Shown: one piece after another, positions 25,738 to 32,541 of the stretch
How positions within the stretch are numbered: position 1 is the stretch's first letter
Layout: every line of letters begins with the position of its first letter
Origin: an uncultured Eubacteriales bacterium
Lineage (GTDB): Bacteria; Bacillota; Clostridia; Christensenellales; CAG-917
Assembly (NCBI GenBank): GCA_900547975.1
Contig: URIX01000002.1
Location: forward strand, 1 to 64,000
Length of the DNA stretch: 64,000 nt
Direction: 5' to 3'
Translations under genes and position numbers: made by a program
The notes under the pieces: model-generated
The model's database searches: none
What the model was told of the DNA's origin: nothing
The model's input: the letters and a program-made list of their open reading frames with translations, nothing else

Positions 25738-25768
25738 AAAAAAAGACGAACGAAGTCGTCTTTTGTTG
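25738..25768 (-). terminator. Terminator of the first GNAT gene
   Basis: On the minus strand AAAAGACGACTT-CG-TTCGTCTTTTTTT. The same hairpin recurs at 26915-26946 and 28290-28321, where it is part of the tRNA-Leu-type elements. Confidence 0.75.
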
Positions 25769-25875
25769 TATGCAAATACCTATTTCGATACAATTTGCGT
25801 ACACCCCATAAAAAGTGCGTACACCTTGTCAAAATTTGCGTACAGTTAAACGCACCGATAAATTGGAATTTGACG

Positions 25876-26358
25876 TTATAATTTCAGTACTGCAATCAAT
25901 TCTTTCCCATCCATATCTCCTGTTTCCTCAAATCCGAAAGAATGGTACAGGTGTTTGGCAATATCATTTTCGGGTTCATATGACAGCCAACAGTACTCTG
26001 CTTTACCACAAGGCGATGAGTTTATGAAATCTAACGCCAAACTAAGTGCTTCTTTTCCATATCCCATGTTTTGGAATTTTCTGTCTATCATAAATCGCCA
26101 AAGATTATAATTACCAGAGGCTATTTGGGGGGCATCTTCCCAATAATCGTCTTTGTCAAAACCTATCATCAAAAAACCAATGGGAGTATCATCCTCATAT
26201 ATTCCAAAGGGATAGGCATAGCCATTTCCTGTTATTGCTGTATATGCTTCAATAATACTTACATCATTACTTGCAACAAAACCTTCTTGTTCTTTCGCTA
26301 CTTTTAATTCGAGAATATCCCACACATTCTTTCCGTTAATTCTCTCTAATCGTAACAT
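25876..26358 (-). CDS. GNAT family N-acetyltransferase
   Basis: This 160-residue acetyl-CoA-dependent acetyltransferase has the acetyl-CoA loop, motif A, in NLWRFMIDRKFQNMGYGKEA (about residues 89-108; Q/R-x2-G-x-G/A as QNMGYG). Motif B follows in KHLYHSFGFEETGDMDGKE. The closest general type is the diamine/spermine N-acetyltransferase-like group (start LRLERINGKNVWDILELKV), but the substrate cannot be fixed. GAGGAG precedes the ATG at 26358. It is more AT-rich than its neighbours. Confidence 0.88.
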   Translation of the reverse strand: MLRLERINGKNVWDILELKVAKEQEGFVASNDVSIIEAYTAITGNGYAYPFGIYEDDTPIGFLMIGFDKDDYWEDAPQIASGNYNLWRFMIDRKFQNMGYGKEALSLALDFINSSPCGKAEYCWLSYEPENDIAKHLYHSFGFEETGDMDGKELIAVLKL

Positions 26359-26578
26359 ACTTTGCTCCTCACAAAATTCTTATTTATCGTTGAGTCTATT
26401 ATAGCACAAATTTCGCATTTTTTCAATACATTCGCCTACCGTATAACGAAAAAACTTTCGTTCCGTAGCAATATCTATCGTTCCGTTGATAGACCTTTCG
26501 TTCCGTAGTTGTTTGCTGTAAAAAACAGAACCCTGCAAAAGTGCGGTTAAACATTCCGGCAAGTCATACAAAATTTAA

Positions 26579-26721
26579 TGAAATCCTGCTTTGCAGGATG
26601 AAATCTTAGGTGTGCAACCTCAGATGAAATCAAATCCGCCTCAATTAACCCCGTGTTAGAGGGATTTCATCACAAGGTGATTTCATCCACGAAGTGGATT
26701 TATTCCGACGAAGGCGGATTT
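26579..26721. repeat. Palindromic array with GATGAAATC / GATTTCATC linkers
   Basis: At least five short hairpins are separated by TGAAATC or its complement. The first is 15 nt (TCCTGC-TTT-GCAGGA, 26584-26598). An outer stem joins AAATCCGCC (26632-26640) and GGCGGATTT (26713-26721). It fills the gap upstream of the first GNAT gene. Confidence 0.75.
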
Positions 26722-26725
26722 AGTT

Positions 26726-26767
26726 AAAAAAGACTGCAATTTTGTATCAAAATTGCAGTCTTTTTTT
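26726..26767. terminator. Strong bidirectional hairpin
   Basis: The stem AGACTGCAATTTTG / CAAAATTGCAGTCT has A and T runs at both ends. It abuts the tail end of the orphan tRNA-Leu-type element. Confidence 0.7.
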
Positions 26768-26946
26768 GGTGCGGATGACAGGACTTGTAGCGAGAGAAAC
26801 GAGCGTAATAGCGATTGTTGCGCAGTATGCGCCAATCGTGTCAGCTGCACAAGTGCAGGTTGCAAACATTGTTTGCCGACAATTGAAAAATTGTCGCAAG
26901 TCCGTTGCCGTAACAAAAAAAAGACGAACGAAGTCGTCTTTTGTTG
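26768..26946 (-). repeat. Orphan tRNA-Leu-type element
   Basis: 179 bp, nearly identical but inverted relative to 28290-28468 beside tRNA-Leu: the same terminator, GGACTTG, hairpin 1, hairpin 2 and AACCTGCAC, and a closing tail (26787-26768) CAAGTCCTGTCATCCGCACC. That tail keeps the T-arm base pairs better than the copy beside tRNA-Leu. No tRNA gene precedes this copy. Confidence 0.85.
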
Positions 26947-27062
26947 CGTGTGTACGGCAAAATCTCGTTTTTCGGGCGATTTTCGAGAGTGTGTTGGACG
27001 ATAAGTACTTTTTTGCGATTGTTATGAAGAGTGTGGTGGATGATAAGCATTGGTTGCTCTGA

Positions 27063-27530
27063 TTAATTTACAAATTCCAAAACGGTTTCATCTTCATTTA
27101 TGCGGTACACAAACGGAGAATAGGCTTTTGCTATCTTTGTCCAAAGTTTTTTTGCTCCTACATTTTTCTCGTTGTATTTTATTTCCCATTTGCCATGATA
27201 GATTGATAAAATCAAATTAACTGCATCGATTGCATAATGATTTCTTCGGTAGGAAGGAAAAATCGTAAACTCTGCTATCGTATAATCCGGATGATGTCCG
27301 ATAGCGGAGTATGTATTCAACATAACAAAACCGACCATAATTTCATCATCGTAAATGAAAAAGGCTTTTCTCTCCGCATCGGTAAAATACGCATCAAAAT
27401 ATTCGTAATGATAATTTCCTTGTTCGTCCATGTTGTCAGGATAGTACTTTGTCATCTCATACAAATATTTTTGATTTATATTCCATAAAAGTTTGCGTTC
27501 TTCCGCTTTAACTTCTTGTAATCTGATCAT
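27063..27530 (-). CDS. GNAT-like N-acetyltransferase
   Basis: This 155-residue protein has a GNAT fold: strand-rich start, central DDEIMVGFVMLNTYS (about residues 61-75) and a putative acetyl-CoA binding strand-loop YTIAEFTIFPSYRRNHYAIDA (about 83-103), where RRNHYA replaces the usual Q/R-x2-G-x-G/A. The loss of the glycines makes acetyl-CoA binding less certain. It sits between the orphan element and tRNA-Lys. Only a weak RBS is seen before the ATG at 27530. Substrate unknown. Confidence 0.75.
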   Translation of the reverse strand: MIRLQEVKAEERKLLWNINQKYLYEMTKYYPDNMDEQGNYHYEYFDAYFTDAERKAFFIYDDEIMVGFVMLNTYSAIGHHPDYTIAEFTIFPSYRRNHYAIDAVNLILSIYHGKWEIKYNEKNVGAKKLWTKIAKAYSPFVYRINEDETVLEFVN

Positions 27531-27611
27531 CTTTATTCCATCGCGTTATTCAAATTTGTCTTTGGTATAATTTTAGCATATTATGCGGTGCTTTTCAATC
27601 AAACGCATAGG

Positions 27612-27654
27612 TATAAAAATATCGGTCTGTAAGAAAAGACTTACAGACCGATGC
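27612..27654 (-). terminator. Terminator after tRNA-Lys
   Basis: A perfect 13-bp stem ATCGGTCTGTAAG / CTTACAGACCGAT is followed on the minus strand by ATTTTTAT. tRNA-Lys, unlike the other RNA genes here, has no tail element after its terminator. Confidence 0.85.
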
Positions 27655-27657
27655 GTT

Positions 27658-27733
27658 TGGTGCATCCTCAGGGACTCGAACCCTGGACCCACTGATTAAG
27701 AGTCAGTTGCTCTACCAACTGAGCTAAGGATGC
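27658..27733 (-). tRNA. tRNA-Lys(CTT)
   Basis: 76 nt with encoded CCA, acceptor GCATCCT/AGGATGC, discriminator A, T-loop GGTTCGAGTCC and anticodon loop CTCTTAA, giving anticodon CTT. It lies downstream of tRNA-Gly on the same strand and may share its transcript. Confidence 0.97.
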
Positions 27734-27824
27734 ATATCTCGGCGACAATTACGCTTTATGCGGTCGTTGTCGCTCCCTAGATATTTTGAACGACCATTGC
27801 TGATCGTTCAATTCCGCTTGCGCG

Positions 27825-27982
27825 TGGAGCGGGAGACGGTGTGGTCGCTTTCGCGACAACCTTCGGTGCGAACCCTTGCGGGTCTGCGATTGCATCGCAC
27901 TTCACTGTGTGAAGCCGAATCCCGTCAACCGATTGCTCGATTTTCAAAGATTCTTTTTCACTCACACTATCGTTGCTTCCGT
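27825..27982 (-). repeat. tRNA-Gly-tail element
   Basis: On the plus strand GCGGGTC (27878-27884), a 15-nt hairpin (27885-27899, TGCGAT-TGC-ATCGCA), a second 15-nt hairpin (27900-27914, CTTCAC-TGT-GTGAAG) and CCGAATCCCGTC (27915-27926): the tRNA-Gly T-arm split in its loop by two abutting hairpins, antisense to the gene. A sense copy of the acceptor end (15 bp, 27825-27839) closes it. The period from tail to tRNA end is 158 bp. Confidence 0.85.
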
Positions 27983-28057
27983 TGGAGCGGGAGACGGGAT
28001 TCGGACCCGCGACTTTCACCTTGGCAAGGTGACACTCTACCACTGAGTCACTCCCGC
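27983..28057 (-). tRNA. tRNA-Gly(GCC)
   Basis: 75 nt with encoded CCA, acceptor GCGGGAG/CTCCCGC, discriminator T and anticodon loop TTGCCAA (anticodon GCC). A tail element follows, then tRNA-Lys. Confidence 0.97.
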
Positions 28058-28166
28058 AAGCACAAATTACTATATCAAATCAATTTGCAAAAAGCAACAA
28101 TTTTTTGCCATAAAGTTAAAAATATTTTATAAAATCAGCATATAACACTCTTAATTTTGTTTTTGC

Positions 28167-28194
28167 TTTACAGAAACCGAAATTATGCTATAAT
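28167..28194 (+). promoter_or_regulatory. Promoter of tRNA-Leu
   Basis: TTTACA (28167-28172) and TATAAT (28189-28194) have a 16-bp spacer, 12 bp before the mature 5' end. Confidence 0.65.
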
Positions 28195-28206
28195 AATGAT
28201 GTTTTT

Positions 28207-28291
28207 GCGGATGTGGTGAAATTGGCAGACACGCAAGATTTAGGTTCTTGTACTATATAGTGTGCAGGTTCAAGTCCTGTCATCCGTACCA
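28207..28291 (+). tRNA. tRNA-Leu(TAG)
   Basis: 85 nt with a long variable arm (class II), encoded CCA, acceptor GCGGATG/CATCCGT with a terminal G-U pair, and anticodon loop TTTAGGT (anticodon TAG, reading CUN). It is the only plus-strand tRNA here. Confidence 0.97.
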
Positions 28292-28469
28292 ACAAAAGAC
28301 GACTTCGTTCGTCTTTTTTTTGTTACGGCAACGGACTTGCGACAATTTTTCAATTGTCGGCAAACAATGTTTGCAACCTGCACTTGTGCAGCTGATGCGA
28401 TTGGCACATACTGCGCAACAATCGCTATTACGCTCGTTTCTCTCGCTACAAGTCCAGTCATCCGTACCC
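28290..28469 (+). repeat. tRNA-Leu-tail element
   Basis: Terminator (28290-28321), antisense acceptor part (GTTACGG...), GGACTTG (28333-28339), hairpin 1 (28340-28359, 20 nt), hairpin 2 (28360-28374, GCAAAC-AAT-GTTTGC) and AACCTGCAC (28375-28383). GGACTTG plus AACCTGCAC is the exact complement of the tRNA-Leu T-arm and the adjacent bases. More hairpins follow, then a sense tail CAAGTCC to ACC (28449-28468) with one mismatch to the tRNA. Confidence 0.88.
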
Positions 28470-28628
28470 AAAAAGCCTCTAAGCAGTAGATGTTTAGCGG
28501 CTTTTTCATTTTTCGCTAAGAAAAACTGTTTATCTTTTGCCACAAAACAATAAAATCATTGATATTTTGAGCAAAAAATTCCAAGAAAATAAAAAGCCAA
28601 ACCGCCACCGGTGCGGATTGGTAAAGTG

Positions 28629-28802
28629 TGGTGGAGATAAGGGGATTCGTAGGAAGCGACCTGGACGCTTCCGTAATAGCGTCAGCGTCAGCCCGTAGTG
28701 GTTCGCACGGTGAAACCGTGGTGCGATTTTTGAAAAAATCGCGCAATCCACTTATTCCCCACAAAAAAAACAAGCCGAACAGAGTTCGACTTGTGTTCTT
28801 TT
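28629..28802 (-). repeat. tRNA-Ala-tail element
   Basis: After a terminator (CAAGTCGAAC/GTTCGGCTTG plus T8) comes a 17-18 nt imperfect antisense copy of the tRNA-Ala 3' end. Plus-strand order: GGTTCG (28700-28705), 15-nt hairpin (28706-28720, CACGGT-GAA-ACCGTG), second hairpin (28721-28744), AATCC (28745-28749). The closing tail (28629-28649) is identical to 21 bp of the tRNA 3' end. Confidence 0.88.
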
Positions 28803-28878
28803 TGGTGGAGATAAGGGGATTCGAACCCCTGGCCTTCGCATTGCGAACGCGACGCTCTACCAACTGAGCCATATCCCC
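28803..28878 (-). tRNA. tRNA-Ala(CGC)
   Basis: 76 nt with encoded CCA, acceptor GGGGATA/TATCTCC (one G-U), discriminator A and anticodon loop TTCGCAA (anticodon CGC). It lacks the G3-U70 identity pair at the usual visual place only if numbered differently: G3 pairs with U here, which is the expected alanine identity element. Confidence 0.96.
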
Positions 28879-29061
28879 ACATTCGCTTTTAGAAACATTC
28901 GATTTGTTCCTTGCTGTGTTATTATATCACATTATTTGATTTTGACAATTAATTTTTAACCTTTTTTTTGATATATTCTAAAAGGATTCGTGTGCTAACA
29001 CATATAATACGGCTTCAAATGGATTTTGTTTGAATTTTTTTGGGAAAAATATAAAAAAGTA

Positions 29062-29118
29062 TTGACAATAGAATCCCGATAGTGTAAATTATAACTAACG
29101 AGAATCATTATCGATAAT
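29062..29118 (+). promoter_or_regulatory. perR promoter with Fur/PerR-type operator
   Basis: TTGACA (29062-29067) and TAAATT (29085-29090) have a 17-bp spacer. GAGAATCATTATCGATAAT (29100-29118) follows and contains the perfect palindrome ATTATCGATAAT (29107-29118). Its position at about +10 suits repression by the encoded regulator. Confidence 0.7.
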
Positions 29119-29154
29119 AAATACAAATTAAATAACGATTCGAAGAAGGGTAAA

Positions 29155-29541
29155 GTGACAAAGAGAAACACGATACAAAAAGAAGTGGTTGCGAGGATTG
29201 TGAAAGAGGCTTGCAATCATCCGACGGCGGATATGGTCCTTGTCGAGGCGAAGAAAGAGTTGCCGAATCTCAGTTTAGGCACGGTGTATCGCATTCTCAA
29301 AGATATGGCAAACGAGGGCGAGATAAGGGAAGTGGCATGCAAAGACGCGCCGTCGAGATTCGATAAAACCACTATGAACCACGGGCATTTCCGGTGCGTG
29401 AAGTGCGGAAAAGTCGAAGATGTATTCTTCAATCTTGACAAAATCGACAAGAGTATCGTGGATTTCGGCGACAATCTCGTGCTTGAAAGCCAACTGTTTT
29501 TCAGAGGAATATGCAAGGATTGCAGAGAAAAATCGGAGTAA
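29155..29541 (+). CDS. perR: Fur family peroxide-responsive repressor (PerR-like)
   Basis: This 128-residue metalloregulator has an N-terminal winged helix (NHPTADMVLVEAKKELPNLSLGTVYRILKDM, read here in two halves) and a C-terminal metal-binding dimerisation domain. Two CxxC pairs (CVKC and CKDC) form the structural zinc site, and the MNHGHFRC segment supplies regulatory-site His residues. PerR is favoured over Fur because it precedes a rubrerythrin gene, a classical PerR target. It starts with GTG at 29155 after GAAGGG. An operator overlaps its own promoter, so autorepression is likely. Confidence 0.9.
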   Translation: MTKRNTIQKEVVARIVKEACNHPTADMVLVEAKKELPNLSLGTVYRILKDMANEGEIREVACKDAPSRFDKTTMNHGHFRCVKCGKVEDVFFNLDKIDKSIVDFGDNLVLESQLFFRGICKDCREKSE

Positions 29542-29600
29542 AAAACGCAATATAATTGCGAAAATAATAAAAAACAACAAGAATTTAAGGAGAAAGAACT

Positions 29601-30146
29601 ATGGCAAAATTTATATGTCCTGTATGCGGATACGTACACGAAGGCGACAGCGCACCCGAAAAATGCCCGCAATGCGGTTGCCCCGGCAGCAAATTCATCA
29701 AGGATGACGGCGCAAAAAAGGTTTGGGCGGCAGAACACGTCATTGGCGTCGGACAAGGCGTTCCACAAGACATCTACGAAGGTTTGAAAGCCAACTTCGA
29801 AGGCGAATGCACCGAAGTCGGTATGTACCTTGCAATGGCAAGAGCGGCACACCGCGAAGGCTATCCCGAAATCGGTCTTTACTGGGAAAAAGCGGCATTT
29901 GAAGAAGCCGAACACGCCGCAAAATTCTGCGAAATGCTCGGTGAACTCGTAAGCCCATCCACGAAAGTCAATCTTGAAAAGCGCGTCGAAGCGGAAAACG
30001 GCGCAACGAGCGGCAAATTTGAACTCGCCAAACGTGCCAAAGAAGAAGGACTCGACGCAATCCACGACACCGTGCATGAAATGGCTCGTGACGAGGCACG
30101 CCACGGTAGGGCATTTGAAGGTCTTCTCAACCGCTACTTCAAATAA
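29601..30146 (+). CDS. rbr: Reverse rubrerythrin (peroxide reductase)
   Basis: This 181-residue non-haem iron protein reduces hydrogen peroxide to water in anaerobes. The order of domains is reversed: an N-terminal rubredoxin-like iron site (CPVCGY at about residues 6-11 and CPQCGC at 22-27) precedes the ferritin-like diiron domain, whose ligands lie in [17 protein letters not shown] and [13 protein letters not shown]. This matches the reverse rubrerythrin group of Clostridia. It lies 59 bp after perR and is probably cotranscribed and PerR controlled. AAGGAGA precedes the ATG. The stop codon lies in the arm of a long hairpin. Confidence 0.94.
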   Translation: MAKFICPVCGYVHEGDSAPEKCPQCGCPGSKFIKDDGAKKVWAAEHVIGVGQGVPQDIYEGLKANFEGECTEVGMYLAMARAAHREGYPEIGLYWEKAAFEEAEHAAKFCEMLGELVSPSTKVNLEKRVEAENGATSGKFELAKRAKEEGLDAIHDTVHEMARDEARHGRAFEGLLNRYFK

Positions 30147-30269
30147 GACTTCGCTAAATCGCGACTAACTTTGTCAGAGGCACTCGTCCGACAACTCATT
30201 TACGATTAGTAAATTAGGGTTGCCATCCGAGGGCCTCTTTCGCGTTATTCATCGATTTAGCAAAGTCTT
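30145..30269. repeat. 125-nt long hairpin after rubrerythrin
   Basis: AAGACTTCGCTAAATCG (30145-30161) pairs with CGATTTAGCAAAGTCTT (30253-30269) with one G-U. Inside, AGAGGC/GCCTCT, CTCG/CGAG and ATTTAC-GATTA-GTAAAT continue along the same axis. It may terminate the perR operon or be a palindromic repeat. The rest to 30652 is AT-rich, with a weak promoter (TTGACA 30503, TATAAT 30528, 19-bp spacer) and no gene. Confidence 0.7.
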
Positions 30270-30652
30270 AAAGAAAAAATAATAATATGGCGAATAACCG
30301 TGCCATTTGTACGTTAGCATTGCGCATTAAAATTTGAAAAATAAAATAGTTTGTGCTATAAAAACACAGTATTATCCAAGTTTATATTTGATGTTTGTTA
30401 TATTTTTTACTCGAGGAGCAACCGTCGAATGCCGAAAAACAAGCTTTCGGGTTCTATCTTACAAATTGAACCATCCAAAAACAAAAAAATTTAATAACCC
30501 CGTTGACAAACGGAACAGGTGCAGATTTATAATATAAATATAAAGGTTTTCGTTCAGGGACGATATTTTTTTATAAACAAAAACAATCGTGGACTGTTTG
30601 ATAACAAATCGCGTATTTTCGCGATATCGTTTCGGGAAAGGCAAGGGGCATT

Positions 30653-31441
30653 ATGTACAAAGAAAGCAAACTCGCAAAAAACAAGGCGGTCGGAATCATT
30701 CTGATGATTCTCGGAGTGTTCGGTTTTTTGATTATCATACACAGGCTTTGCTGCTACAAATTCGAATATGACGAAAAATTCAGCCCCGTAGATTACGGGA
30801 AATTTAATATTCTGTCTTTCTTCACAATTCAATCCAACGTGTTTGTATACGTGTATCTTATTTGTGCGGGGCTTGCGTCCCTTGGCGTCGAGGGGGCAAA
30901 GAAGGTCGCGTACAATCCGCTTGTCGGCGCAATGGCAACGACGTACATTCTTGTTACAGGGCTCGTATACACCGCGGGCATTCCCATGGGCTTTACTCCG
31001 CCGTTCAAGTGGGGCGATTCCTACCACGCGATGAGCAGTTTTATTCAGGTATACTTCCATATGATTATACCGCCGATTATGCTGATATTGTGGTTTTTCC
31101 CGTTCACGGACAGGCGCACGAATCATAAGACGGTATGGGCATTTGCGATATATCCGTTCGTGTATTCGATCTTTTCCATAATCCGGGGCGCGGTTGGAAA
31201 AATGCACTTTTATCCTTATCCGTTTTATCGTCCCGAATTTATATGGTCGATATTCTCAAAAGGCGATATCAATTATCCGCTTGCGTATTTTTTGATGTTC
31301 ATCGTGCTTATGGCGGGAATGTTGCTGTTTGTCGGCATAGGCAGACTTATGATGTTCATAAACGATACAATGATAAGCAAAACGTTTTGCCATAGCAACG
31401 AGTGCATGGTGAGCGGACAAAGCGACGCAGACGTCGGGTAA
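30653..31441 (+). CDS. Pr6Pr-like integral membrane protein
   Basis: This 262-residue protein has six to seven membrane segments. The phrase SFFTIQSNVFVYVYLICAG (about residues 54-72) is the hallmark of the Pr6Pr group (relatives of FAR-17a/AIG1), and YHAMSSFIQVYFHMIIPPI and YPFVYSIFSIIRGAVGKMHF also fit. Function in bacteria is unknown; eukaryotic relatives hydrolyse fatty-acid esters of hydroxy fatty acids, using conserved Thr and His residues, and the Thr of FTIQSN and a His in the second conserved block are present here. The ATG at 30653 has only a weak AAGG-type RBS. Confidence 0.75.
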   Translation: MYKESKLAKNKAVGIILMILGVFGFLIIIHRLCCYKFEYDEKFSPVDYGKFNILSFFTIQSNVFVYVYLICAGLASLGVEGAKKVAYNPLVGAMATTYILVTGLVYTAGIPMGFTPPFKWGDSYHAMSSFIQVYFHMIIPPIMLILWFFPFTDRRTNHKTVWAFAIYPFVYSIFSIIRGAVGKMHFYPYPFYRPEFIWSIFSKGDINYPLAYFLMFIVLMAGMLLFVGIGRLMMFINDTMISKTFCHSNECMVSGQSDADVG

Positions 31442-31512
31442 GTCTTTCGGTATTCTGTTGTTGACTTTGGGGCGAAAGGGTGATATTCTATCGTCGCAAA
31501 AAAGGAGTAGAA

Positions 31513-32478
31513 ATGAAAGCGGCAATCATCGGACTGGGCGTTATCGGAAAGGTACATTACAACATTTTGAACAAGCAAGGTGTTGAAGTCGTTGCAATCT
31601 GCGACACGGACGACGGCGTGCTTGAAAAATACGACGGCGTAAAAAAATACACCGATTATAAAACGATGCTCGACAATGAAGATATCGATGTCGTGCATAT
31701 TTGCACGCCGCACTATCTGCATGCAGATATGACGATATACGCGCTTGAAAGAAACGTGAACGTGCTGTGCGAAAAACCGCTGTGCATAAGAAAAGAAGAC
31801 ATCGCGCGGATTATCGACGCGGAAAATAAATCCGAGGCGATGCTCGGCGTATGCCTGCAAAACAGATATAATAAATCCAGTCAATTTGTCAAAAGATATT
31901 TTCAAAACAAAAAAATCGATTTTGCCTTTGGCAACGTGTTGTGGCATCGCGACAAGGCGTATTATGCGTCGGGAGAATGGCGGGGCAAAAAAGAAACCGA
32001 AGGCGGCGGAGTGCTTATCAATCAGGCAATACATACGCTTGATTTGATGCAATGGATTTGTGGTGAGCCAAAGAGCGTTTGCGCAAACGTGTACAATTAT
32101 TCGCTTAAAGACGTCATCGAGGTGGAAGACACCGCAGTCGCGCTGTTCAAAGGTGACACGGATTTCGAGTTTTTTGCCACCAATACCGCAAAAACCGATT
32201 TGCCGGTCGAAATTCGTTTTATTACTGGCGGAGATACTGTTACGCTTTATCCCGACAAGGTGCTTATCAACGGCGAGGTCGCAGACATCGAAAACGAAAT
32301 CGCATGGAACGGTAAGCGCGCCTACGGCAACGGACACGAGAAACTTATCGGTCATTTTTATGATTGCGTCGCAAAAAAAGAAAAATTCCGGATTGACGGC
32401 AGCGAAGCGGCAAAAAGCGTGAAGGAAGTTCTGTCTGCTTATGAAAGCGACGGAAAACTCGTTGAAATATTAATTTAA
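31513..32478 (+). CDS. Gfo/Idh/MocA family oxidoreductase
   Basis: This 321-residue NAD(P)-dependent sugar dehydrogenase-like protein has an N-terminal Rossmann fold (AAIIGLGVIGKVHYN at the start) with the CEKPLCIRKEDI segment (about residues 91-102), where the catalytic Lys of the family sits in EKP. The C-terminal domain contains GGGVLINQAIHTLDLM, the substrate-site His included. I use the ATG at 31513, which follows AAAGGAG; an upstream in-frame start at 31480 lacks support. The substrate is unknown. It lies just before the convergent hexuronate regulator, so a role in sugar conversion nearby is possible. Confidence 0.9.
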   Translation: MKAAIIGLGVIGKVHYNILNKQGVEVVAICDTDDGVLEKYDGVKKYTDYKTMLDNEDIDVVHICTPHYLHADMTIYALERNVNVLCEKPLCIRKEDIARIIDAENKSEAMLGVCLQNRYNKSSQFVKRYFQNKKIDFAFGNVLWHRDKAYYASGEWRGKKETEGGGVLINQAIHTLDLMQWICGEPKSVCANVYNYSLKDVIEVEDTAVALFKGDTDFEFFATNTAKTDLPVEIRFITGGDTVTLYPDKVLINGEVADIENEIAWNGKRAYGNGHEKLIGHFYDCVAKKEKFRIDGSEAAKSVKEVLSAYESDGKLVEILI

Positions 32479-32498
32479 TCGTAATAAAACCGAAACCG

Positions 32499-32527
32499 TA
32501 AAAACAGCCCGAGCGGGCTGTTTTTTT
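32499..32527. terminator. Terminator between the oxidoreductase and araC
   Basis: AAAAACAGCCCG / CGGGCTGTTTTTTT stem with a T7 run, 20 bp after the stop codon, also usable by the convergent araC gene. Confidence 0.85.
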
Positions 32528-32541
32528 GTAAAATTTGGCAA

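Noticed and set aside
26380..26571. A 63-codon minus-strand frame upstream of the first GNAT gene
   Set aside because: It has no RBS, contains direct repeats (TTTCGTTCCGTAG) and shows no protein-like domain.
28262..28553. Short frames over tRNA-Leu, tRNA-Ala and their tail elements
   Set aside because: They read through tRNA genes and palindromes and change frame between copies.
28629..28649. Degraded tRNA-Ala pseudogene as explanation of the tail copy
   Set aside because: Only the 3' end from the T-loop on is present, no anticodon or D arm, and the same design occurs for three other RNA genes, so independent tRNA decay is unlikely.
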